Of a stretch of 64,000 nt of DNA, positions 57,710 through 64,000 are shown piece by piece. The DNA is from Myxococcus dinghuensis (GTDB taxonomy: Bacteria > Myxococcota > Myxococcia > Myxococcales > Myxococcaceae): NCBI RefSeq assembly GCF_024198235.1, contig NZ_JAKCFB010000017.1:1-64000 (forward strand), read 5' to 3'. A model generated the notes under the pieces. That model was given only the letters and a program-made list of their open reading frames with translations, was not told the DNA's origin and searched no databases. The position numbers and the translations under genes were made by a program. Within the stretch, counting starts at the first letter, position 1; every line of letters begins with the position of its first letter.

Positions 57710-59773
57710 CTAGGAGGCGCGGGCGCGCGGTTCGGAGGGCGGGCGCGCGGCCTTGTCGGCCTCGCGGCGCCAATGCTCCACGGCGCGCCTCAGCGCGCGC
57801 AGGAGGTGCTCGGCCTCACCCGGGCGCAGGGGGCGTCCGCCGAAGCGGGCCTCGAGGTAGCGCCGGGTGACGGGCGTGAGCGTGGACGCGAGGGGATGGT
57901 CCATGCGCGTGAGCCGCGCGTGGAGCTCCTCGAGCGGCTCACCCTCCGCGCGCGGGAGGCGGGCCGTGGCGAGCTGCGCCTCGACGGCGTCGAGGAAGCG
58001 CGTGGCCTCCAGGGGGCGCGCGCGCCGGGCCAGCCGCTCCAGCGCGCGCCACACGAGGTAGGCGCCGAGTCCCGCCACCAGCGCGACGCCGAAGGCGCGG
58101 GGTGGGGGGAGCTTGCTGCGCTCCGCGGGCGCGTCGTCGGGCTGCGAGGGGCGCACGAGGGCTCGCGCCACGTCGATCTGATCCCGGAACGAGTAGTCGA
58201 CGACGGAGTTGCGCCACCGCGACTCCACCGCCTCGTACAGGGCCAGCAGCCGCTCCAGCAGCCGCGAGCCCTGGCTGGGCCGGTTGGCGGGAGGGGTCGC
58301 GTCCACGGTGACGAAGCCGCGCCCGGGGACGAGCACGTGGGTCCAGGCGTGCGCGTCCCCGGCGCGCAGGATGTAGCCGTCGTTGACGCGCTCCCCGCCG
58401 AAGAAGCCGGTGGCGAGCCGCGCGCGGATGCCCTGGGTGCGCAGCAGCAGCGTCAGCGCGGTGGCGAAGTGCTCGCAGTGGCCCGCCTTGCGCCCGAAGA
58501 GGAAGTCGGCCAGCGGGTCGTCCACGTTGCCGCCCAGCTCCAGCGTGTACGCGTACTCCCGCTGCAGCCACGTGGCCAGCTTCTGCGCCGCCGCCAGCGG
58601 CTCGCGCTCGCCGTTGAGCACGCGCGCGGCCGTCTGCGAGACGCGGGGGTCCATCCCCTCCGGCAGCGCCAGCAGCGCGTCCTGCTCGAGCGGTGGCAGG
58701 CGGCGGAAGACGTCCCCGCTGCCGGCCTCCGGCGGCAGGCTGTAGGCCTCGTAGGAGTAGCCCAGCCCCGTCTCCAGCACGCGCACCTCGCCGCCGGACA
58801 GCTCCTGGAGGAAGGTGCGGCGGCTGCCGGTGGTGCTGTTGAGGAACGCGTTGCCCAGCCGGGACGGCGTCTCCAGCGCGATGAGGGTGCGGCCCCCGTA
58901 GGCGGGCAGCAGCTCCACGCGCTGGTGCACGAGGCTGTCGCCGCCCGGGCGCAGGGTCAGCATGGCCTCGCGCTCGCGGCGCACGCCGCCCGCCGTCGTC
59001 CACTCCTGGCCGTCGAAGATGTCGTAGGTGCGGCCAATCCAGTAGGCGTTGAGCGCCGTCACGCCCGGGTCCGGGTTGAGCGTGGCGCGCAGCACGACGC
59101 GCGGGTTGCCCTTGATGGTGCCCGCGCCGCCCAGCCGCACCGTGTTGGAGAAGCCCGTGGTGGGCTCGCCGAAGCCCGGCGAGGCCCGCGGGCCCGTCAT
59201 GTTCCAGTTGAGCCGCGGGAAGAAGACGAAGAAGGCCACCGCGCCCGCCACCGCGAAGCCGACGCCCGTGGCCAGGGGCGGCATCACCGAGCGCACCGGC
59301 ACCGGCTCGCCCTCCGGCACCGCGGCCTCCACCACGCCGAGCGCCAGGGCCACGCTGGCGAGCACCCCGAAGGCGACCAGCAGCACGCCGTAGACGAGCT
59401 CGCCGGACAGCGCGGCGCCGCCGGCCACCATCAGCAGGCCGGACAGGTGCACCTGCCCGTCCGTGGCCGGATCCGGCGCGGACAGGAGGCGGTGCCCGGA
59501 GATGAGGCCGGCGAAGGCGCACGCGGCCACGACGATGTTGAGCGCGCCGTTGAGGACGTTGAGGGCCAGGAGGATGGCGACGCCCAGCAGCAGCAGCGCG
59601 GTGAGCCGCGCGCGCTTCGCGAACAGCCGGAAGCCGGCCAGCGCGCACACCAGCGCCACGCCATACAGGGCCAGCGTCCACAGCGGCAACTGCCCGGACA
59701 CGGCCATGGACGCGAAGGCGCACCCGGAGGCCAGGTCCCTCAGCACCAGCCGCAGTCGCATGCCCGGCTTCAT
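57710..59773 (-). CDS. Membrane transglutaminase-like protein (TgpA/DUF3488 type)
   Basis: 687 residues. Six or seven N-terminal membrane segments (about 15-190), then a periplasmic transglutaminase-like domain with the triad C433 ([14 protein letters not shown]), H475 (DAHAWTHV) and D491 (FVTVDATPP). One more membrane segment (about 585-605) leads to a C-terminal DUF4129-like cytoplasmic part ([18 protein letters not shown]). It is the TgpA layout, an inner-membrane enzyme of unknown substrate. The start overlaps the DUF58 stop (ATGA), so MoxR, DUF58 and TgpA are made together. Confidence 0.93.
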   Translation of the reverse strand: MKPGMRLRLVLRDLASGCAFASMAVSGQLPLWTLALYGVALVCALAGFRLFAKRARLTALLLLGVAILLALNVLNGALNIVVAACAFAGLISGHRLLSAPDPATDGQVHLSGLLMVAGGAALSGELVYGVLLVAFGVLASVALALGVVEAAVPEGEPVPVRSVMPPLATGVGFAVAGAVAFFVFFPRLNWNMTGPRASPGFGEPTTGFSNTVRLGGAGTIKGNPRVVLRATLNPDPGVTALNAYWIGRTYDIFDGQEWTTAGGVRREREAMLTLRPGGDSLVHQRVELLPAYGGRTLIALETPSRLGNAFLNSTTGSRRTFLQELSGGEVRVLETGLGYSYEAYSLPPEAGSGDVFRRLPPLEQDALLALPEGMDPRVSQTAARVLNGEREPLAAAQKLATWLQREYAYTLELGGNVDDPLADFLFGRKAGHCEHFATALTLLLRTQGIRARLATGFFGGERVNDGYILRAGDAHAWTHVLVPGRGFVTVDATPPANRPSQGSRLLERLLALYEAVESRWRNSVVDYSFRDQIDVARALVRPSQPDDAPAERSKLPPPRAFGVALVAGLGAYLVWRALERLARRARPLEATRFLDAVEAQLATARLPRAEGEPLEELHARLTRMDHPLASTLTPVTRRYLEARFGGRPLRPGEAEHLLRALRRAVEHWRREADKAARPPSEPRARAS

Positions 59774-60741
59774 GCCGCCGCCTCCTCGTCGCTCTCTGGG
59801 GCCTCGAAGCCCAGCCACGCCAGCGTGCGCAGGATGTGGCGCTCCTGCGCGATGCCGGTCGCCGGCCGCAGCCGCTGCGTCGCCGTGTCCAGGCCCACGT
59901 CATGGCCCTCGTCGAGCAGCCGGTGCGCCTGCGCCGCGACCTCCTCGATGCGGCGCTCCAACTCCTCGCCCGCCAGGCCCGACTCCACCGTCAGCACCCA
60001 GGTGCGCCGCTCCTCGCGCTCGCGCTCCACGCGCAGGAGCTTCCCCTGCGAGGCGCTCTTGAGCCAGTGCACCCGTCGGGCGTCCTCTCCGTCCGCCAGC
60101 TCGCGCAGGCCCGTCACGTCGCCGGTGCCGTCGTTGCGGCGGGGGTTGCCCGCGTCGCCCACCGGCCCGCGCACCGCCTCGCCCGGGTCGCGACAGGCGT
60201 AGCCGCGCCGGGGGTAGACGAGCAGGGTGCCCGGCAGCGGCAGCACGCGCGTCTTGGCGAACAGCCCCAGGGGCCACGTCGTGGTGACGCGCACGCCCGT
60301 CAGCGTCACGGGGCCCCGGCGGGGGGCCGTGAGGTCGGCGCGGACGAGGTGCTCCGCGCCCGCGCGCAGGTAGCCCACGCCGCCCTCGCCGGCCAGCGGC
60401 GCGTCCGCCTCCGCCAGCGTGAGGGCGAAGGCGTGGCCCTGCTTGCGCGCCACCGCCCAGCGGAACGCGAAGGGCTCCCGGGCGAAGGCCGCGTCGGTGC
60501 CCACCCGCCGCACGGTCAGGTCGCGCAGGCAGCGCTCGGACAGCACGCCGGAGACGACCACCATGCTGAGCAGCATGCCCAGGAGCAGGTACAGCAGGTT
60601 GTTGCCCGTGTTGAGCGCGCCCAGCCCCACGCCGAACGTCACCACCAGGTACGTGCGGCCCACGCGCGTCACCTTCAGGGTGCGCGGCGGCCGGAGAAAG
60701 GCGCGCAGCCGCGCCCAGCGCTGCTTCAGCCGGGGGCTCAC
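59770..60741 (-). CDS. DUF58 domain protein
   Basis: 323 residues. Two membrane segments near the N-terminus (TYLVVTFGVGLGALNTGNNL and YLLLGMLLSMVVVSGVL), then a beta-rich region, then the DUF58 box with LRELADGEDARRVHWLKSAS. It is a von Willebrand A-like partner of MoxR ATPases. GTG at 60741 overlaps the MoxR stop by four bases. Function inferred from the conserved MoxR-DUF58-TgpA trio. Confidence 0.92.
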   Translation of the reverse strand: MSPRLKQRWARLRAFLRPPRTLKVTRVGRTYLVVTFGVGLGALNTGNNLLYLLLGMLLSMVVVSGVLSERCLRDLTVRRVGTDAAFAREPFAFRWAVARKQGHAFALTLAEADAPLAGEGGVGYLRAGAEHLVRADLTAPRRGPVTLTGVRVTTTWPLGLFAKTRVLPLPGTLLVYPRRGYACRDPGEAVRGPVGDAGNPRRNDGTGDVTGLRELADGEDARRVHWLKSASQGKLLRVEREREERRTWVLTVESGLAGEELERRIEEVAAQAHRLLDEGHDVGLDTATQRLRPATGIAQERHILRTLAWLGFEAPESDEEAAA

Positions 60742-61724
60742 CGCGGCGCCGCGACCTTCCGGGAGATCTCCTCCAGGAGGTGCGCCGCCTCGTCCCGCGC
60801 CGCCACGCCCTGCACGGCGCTGCGCAGGAGCACGCGGTGGGCCCAGCATGGGCCGAGCACCGCGCGCACGTCACCGGGGGTCACGAAGTCCCGCGACTCC
60901 CACAGGGCCTGGGTCCTGGCCGCGGCGCCCAGCGCGAGCACCGCGCGCGTGGAGGCGCCGCGCTCGATGTCGCCGTGCTCGCGCGTGGCCTGGGCGAGCC
61001 TCACGACGTACTCCGCCACCGTCCCGTCCAGCTTCAGCTCGGCGGCCAGCGCCCGCAGCGCGCCCACCTCGTCCGGCGTCGTCACCGCCTGCACCGACTC
61101 CAGCGGGGGCGCGCCGCCGCGCGTCGCCAGCAGCCGGGCCTCCACGTCCGGGGCGGGGTGGCCCAGGGACAGGCGCACCATGAAGCGGTCCAACTGCGAG
61201 TCGGGCAGCGGGTACGTGCCGGACAGGTCCACCGGGTTCTGCGTGGCCACGACGATGAAGGGCGTGGGCAGCGGGTACGTGTTGCCGTCCAGCGACACCT
61301 GGCCCTGCGCCATGGCCTCCAGCAGCGCGGACTGCGTGCGGGGCGGCGCGCGGTTGAGCTCGTCCGCCAGCACCAACTGCCGGAAGAGGGGACCGGGACG
61401 GAAATGGAAGGAGGCCGTCTGCGCGTGGAAGACCTGGGCGCCGAGGATGTCGGCCGGCATCAGGTCCGCGGTGAACTGGATCCGCGCGAAGCTCAGCCCG
61501 CATGCGCGGGCCAGGGCCTCCGCCAGGGTCGTCTTGCCCACGCCCGGCACGTCCTCCAGCAGCACGTGGCCCCCGGCCACCAGGGCCGTCACCACCTGCC
61601 GGGTCTGGACTTCCTTCCCCTGGACGGCCCGGCCCAGCGCGGAGGCCATCCGCTCCATCGTCGAGCGCGCGGACGCGGGGGTCGGAGCAGGGGCGGCGGC
61701 GAGTACGCGAGCGGGCTGGGTCAT
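60738..61724 (-). CDS. MoxR-family AAA+ ATPase
   Basis: 328 residues. Walker A EDVPGVGKTTL near residue 60, Walker B LVLADELNRAPPRTQSALLE, sensor I VVATQNPVDLSGTYPLPDSQ, sensor II and arginine residues in LDRFMVRL. MoxR ATPases act as chaperones for assembly of partner enzymes. An Ala/Pro leader of 20 residues precedes it. First gene of the operon; no Shine-Dalgarno is obvious. Confidence 0.94.
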   Translation of the reverse strand: MTQPARVLAAAPAPTPASARSTMERMASALGRAVQGKEVQTRQVVTALVAGGHVLLEDVPGVGKTTLAEALARACGLSFARIQFTADLMPADILGAQVFHAQTASFHFRPGPLFRQLVLADELNRAPPRTQSALLEAMAQGQVSLDGNTYPLPTPFIVVATQNPVDLSGTYPLPDSQLDRFMVRLSLGHPAPDVEARLLATRGGAPPLESVQAVTTPDEVGALRALAAELKLDGTVAEYVVRLAQATREHGDIERGASTRAVLALGAAARTQALWESRDFVTPGDVRAVLGPCWAHRVLLRSAVQGVAARDEAAHLLEEISRKVAAPR

Positions 61725-61791
61725 CTGCCCCGGACTCTAGCCGACTCCCCCCGGACCCGGCACGCCCCATGCCAGGGTGCCAGGCCGGTTG

Positions 61792-61813
61792 CCCTCCTCC
61801 TGGAAGAGGAGGG
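61792..61813 (-). terminator. Hairpin between STAS and MoxR genes
   Basis: CCCTCCTC (61792-61799) pairs with GAGGAGGG (61806-61813), loop of six. On the minus strand it follows the STAS stop at 61822 by eight bases, so it can end that transcript before the MoxR operon; a T run is lacking. Confidence 0.55.
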
Positions 61814-61821
61814 GGCTCGCC

Positions 61822-62145
61822 TCAGACGGAGAAGACGTCCTCGGGCGTGTAGTACGGACGATGGGGGGCCACCCCCGTCGCGACGCCGAAGTAGCGGAAC
61901 ATCCGCTCGTGGTGGGTGGCCAGCCCCTTCAGCGTCACCGCCTGCGCCACCACGCTCACCGTGAGTACGCCCACCGCGCTGTCCTTGAACTCGCGCAGGT
62001 GCGTGAAGTCCAGCACCACGTCGCGCCCCCGCAGCTCCTCCAGCGACGCCCGGACCTCCTGGGCCGTCCGTCCGTCCAATACCCCCTCCAGCCGCAGGGT
62101 GATGCCGCCTGCGCCGTCCTCGCGGTGGATCTGCAGACCCGCCAT
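61822..62145 (-). CDS. STAS-domain protein
   Basis: 107 residues, a single STAS fold: ITLRLEGVLDGRTAQEVRAS, DVVLDFTHLREFKDSAVGVL. The Ser in KDSAVGV is at the site phosphorylated in anti-sigma-factor antagonists, so phosphorylation switching is possible; no kinase partner is adjacent. The start at 62145 follows GGGAG by nine bases. Cytoplasmic. Confidence 0.85.
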   Translation of the reverse strand: MAGLQIHREDGAGGITLRLEGVLDGRTAQEVRASLEELRGRDVVLDFTHLREFKDSAVGVLTVSVVAQAVTLKGLATHHERMFRYFGVATGVAPHRPYYTPEDVFSV

Positions 62146-62239
62146 TGCCGTGTTCTCCCAGTGGATGCCGTGTGCGCGATGTCCCGAGTGCTCGGGGCAC
62201 CGCGGCGACAGCAGGATCCGGGCCATTCGGGCCGCCGGA

Positions 62240-62263
62240 AACCCACGCGGATTCCGCGGGGTT
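62240..62263 (-). other. Hairpin between transglycosylase and STAS genes
   Basis: AACCC and CGCGG (62240-62250, one bulged A) pair with CCGCG and GGGTT (62254-62263) around ATT. It lies 110 bases after the transglycosylase stop on the minus strand and may end that message or lie in the STAS leader. Confidence 0.45.
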
Positions 62264-62372
62264 GCGCTCGCCGGGCGCGAACACTGCCCCGGCGCCTGGA
62301 AGAAGTTCAGTCGCGGCGTGGCAAACTCTGCGCGACTGTCGTGTGACGGGCGTCCCGGATGTCAGCTGGCCG

Positions 62373-63110
62373 TCATCCCTGGCCGCCAACCGTCTTCTGT
62401 TGATCGCGCAGGGTCAGCTCGCGCTCCTGCTGCGCCTTCAGCTTGCGGAACTCCTTCACCACCTTGGCGGGGTAGCCGGACATGAACTTCGTGCGCGACT
62501 CCTTCTTCGCGAGGATGCGCTTGGCCAGCCCGGGCCCCGCGTTGTACGCGACGAGCGCCTTCTCCACGGAGCCGAAGCGCTCGATGAGGTCCGCCAGGTA
62601 GGCGGTGCCCAGCTCGATGTTGGTCTCCACGTCGAAGAGGTTGCTGCTGCGGCCCAGCCGCCAGCCGGCGCGGTCCGCCAGCCAGGTGCCCGTGTCCGGC
62701 ATCACCTGCATCAGCCCCATGGCCCCCACGTGGGACACCGCGTAGTTGTTGAACGAGCTCTCACACCGGATGACCGCGACCACCAGGAGCGGGTCCACGT
62801 TGTTGCGCTGCGCCTCGCGCACGATGCTCACCGACAGCCGGCGCTGCTGCCGCTCGGGGAGTCCGGAGGCCCTCACCAGCTCCACCACCCCCAGCCGCTC
62901 GGCCTCCGCGTAGTGCGCCTCGTCCTCGTACACCTGCAGCTTCGCCAGCGCCGACCTCAGCTCCGCCTCGCGCTGCTGCAACTGCGCGCGCAACATCGCC
63001 ACCTCGGACACCTCGCCCTGGGAGTCGGCCGGCAGGTGCTGGGGGAACGCGAACGCCCCCGTCCCCGTCATCATCGCCGCCGCCGCCAACGCCATCGTCC
63101 AACCCCGCAT
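62373..63110 (-). CDS. Lytic transglycosylase (family 1, MltC/SLT-like)
   Basis: 245 residues. Signal peptide (about 1-22, ending GTGAFA), a coiled-coil stretch (EVAMLRAQLQQREAELRSAL), then the catalytic domain: VIRCESSFNNYAVSHVGAMG with E117, LMQVMPDTGTWLAD, AYLADLIERFGSVEKALVAY. It cleaves peptidoglycan in the periplasm. The ATG at 63110 follows GGGAGGGTGGG. Single gene; the third glycan-cutting enzyme in the window. Confidence 0.92.
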   Translation of the reverse strand: MRGWTMALAAAAMMTGTGAFAFPQHLPADSQGEVSEVAMLRAQLQQREAELRSALAKLQVYEDEAHYAEAERLGVVELVRASGLPERQQRRLSVSIVREAQRNNVDPLLVVAVIRCESSFNNYAVSHVGAMGLMQVMPDTGTWLADRAGWRLGRSSNLFDVETNIELGTAYLADLIERFGSVEKALVAYNAGPGLAKRILAKKESRTKFMSGYPAKVVKEFRKLKAQQERELTLRDQQKTVGGQG

Positions 63111-63423
63111 CCCACCCTCCCAGGCGCCCCCGCGCCACCGCGCCGCCACTGCCGGCGCTCGTGCTCGACCACACGGACATTGCGCCCAAGCAGGCGGCAT
63201 GCCAGGGCCGCGAGATGCGGGGAACCGCGCGTGCTCCTCCTTTGAGATCCATTCCTCCCCTGGGTACCGCGCGGTTGTCGTCCGGGCGGATCGGCTTCTC
63301 AGGGGGCGGAAAAAATGCCCGACCAGGGAACTTCGCTTCCTGTGAAAAGCACCGGGTTGCCCGCGGGGACACCCATTCCTAGCTTGCGCCGGTCCGGGAT
63401 AGGGGACGCGGGGAGGTGCGGAA
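63111..63423. other. 313-base intergenic region between divergent genes
   Basis: No gene supported. It separates the minus-strand transglycosylase and a plus-strand small protein. TTGCCC (63357-63362) and TAGCTT (63380-63385), 17 bases apart, and GGAACTT (63327-63333, an ECF-type -35) are possible promoter parts, but none is complete. Confidence 0.5.
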
Positions 63424-63582
63424 GTGTACTGGACGATGGGATTGATCCTCCTGGTGTTGTGGTGCCTGGGCCTGACGGCGGGCTCCACCGAGGGCTACTG
63501 GGTCCACCTGCTGCTGCTGTTCGCGCTGCTGGCCTTCGTGCTGGCCGTGGTGTCGCGAGGGCGGAGGACGGCGGTGACATGA
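63424..63582 (+). CDS. DUF5670-like micro-membrane protein
   Basis: 52 residues, GTG at 63424 behind GGGAGG (63411-63416, seven-base spacing), stop TGA at 63580-63582. It reads YWTMGLILLVLWCLGLTAG then GYWVHLLLLFALLAFVLAVV and a basic tail. Two hydrophobic segments with a short loop match the DUF5670 (lmo0937) family, whose members are small inner-membrane proteins of unknown role. The stop overlaps the next start (ATGA). Confidence 0.75.
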   Translation: MYWTMGLILLVLWCLGLTAGSTEGYWVHLLLLFALLAFVLAVVSRGRRTAVT

Positions 63583-64000
63583 GGGCGGCGATGGAGGTGG
63601 AGGGGCTGGAGCTGCCCCGGGACACCGCGGGCTTCTGTCGCCGCGAGTGCCCGTCCTGCCAGCGCCCCTTCAAGACGCGGCCGGGGCCTCACGACGCCCG
63701 GGCGCTGCTGCACAAGCTCCAGGCCTTCTTCTCGCTGGAGAACGCGCACGAGGGCGAGGAGGGGCTGCCGGAGTGGCGCTGCCCGTACTGCGGGCTGCGC
63801 GCGCAGGCGGACGCCTTCCTCACGCCCGCGCAGCAGACACATCTGGAAGCGGTGGCGCGCGCCTGGGCCAATCACGTGCGCTACGAGCAACTGGCCCATG
63901 TCTCGCGCACGCTGGCGCTCAACCCGCGGCCCACCTTCGTCGCGGTGGCGCCGGAGGCGCTGCCCGGCCCCATGGACCCGGAGCCGGACGAACTGCTGCG
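63579..64000 (+). CDS. Zinc-ribbon protein, 3' end outside window
   Basis: The frame is open from ATG at 63579 to the window edge, 140 codons, so it is a partial gene. It carries two CxxC pairs, CPSCQRPF and CPYCGLR, about 45 residues apart, and no membrane segment. LLHKLQAFFSLENAHEGEEG lies between them. It overlaps the small membrane gene by four bases. The end is unknown. Confidence 0.8.
   Translation, partial: MRAAMEVEGLELPRDTAGFCRRECPSCQRPFKTRPGPHDARALLHKLQAFFSLENAHEGEEGLPEWRCPYCGLRAQADAFLTPAQQTHLEAVARAWANHVRYEQLAHVSRTLALNPRPTFVAVAPEALPGPMDPEPDELL

Noticed and set aside
63327-63333. ECF sigma -35 element GGAACTT
   Set aside because: No matching -10 at the proper distance.

Overview
The window is about 64 kb of very GC-rich DNA with dense, mostly intact genes on both strands. 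Gene content points to a myxobacterium of the Myxococcaceae type (Myxococcus, Corallococcus or a relative). The clues are an FHA/GAF/AAA regulator, a Hanks-type Ser/Thr kinase with a PEGA-like tail, many lipoproteins, a HEAT-repeat/HD gene pair, a RpoH-like sigma factor, and codon bias strong enough to leave long false open frames antisense to real genes. This assignment is inference from gene content. I saw no rRNA, tRNA, CRISPR array, insertion sequence or prophage.

Positions 1-17,251 hold the end of tuf followed by one continuous S10-spc-alpha ribosomal supercluster: rpsJ, rplD, rplW, rplB, rpsS, rplV, rpsC, rplP, rpmC, rpsQ, rplN, rplX, rplE, rpsN, rpsH, rplF, rplR, rpsE, rpmD, rplO, secY, adk, map, infA, rpmJ, rpsM, rpsK, rpsD, rpoA, rplQ. 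It closes with a strong terminator. Order is canonical except that rplC (L3) is missing between rpsJ and rplD. Most gaps longer than about 50 bp carry a compact RNA hairpin, often directly before the next ribosome binding site. Several proteins (L5, L30, S17, S11) have lineage-type tails, and the zinc-binding forms of S14, L24, L36, S4 and Adk are kept.

Positions 17,281-31,813 are mixed housekeeping and signalling genes: a membrane protein, a TPR lipoprotein with plsC, a deoxynucleoside kinase overlapping a DUF2314-like protein, an FHA-GAF-AAA regulator with degenerate ATPase motifs, an EamA transporter divergent from psuG, a free-methionine sulfoxide reductase, a sirtuin, a Ser/Thr kinase, an ABC-F ATPase and a zinc-ribbon protein. 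Positions 31,981-39,049 carry a lipoprotein, an orphan multi-TM histidine kinase, and a cell-wall group made of an SLT70-like transglycosylase, a small membrane protein and MltG.

Positions 39,065-45,869 hold two tandem secreted DUF5648-like paralogues, a TetR-SDR operon with a palindromic operator reaching into the start codon, a TerB-like protein, a GNAT, a fatty-acid desaturase and a selA-HNH pair. Positions 46,026-48,829 encode a MinD/FlhG-like ATPase whose stop overlaps the start of a J-domain-like/HTH_25 fusion protein, the most unusual module here. It is followed by a small conserved protein and rluD.

Positions 50,210-64,000 contain a degenerate HD-GYP protein with a HEAT-repeat partner, a Bor-like lipoprotein, an OPT transporter with a soluble insert, a RpoH-like sigma factor, a tightly overlapped MoxR-DUF58-transglutaminase operon, a STAS protein, a lytic transglycosylase, a DUF5670-like micro-membrane protein and the start of a zinc-ribbon gene cut by the window edge. 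Function calls rest on motifs read by eye; no database search was run.
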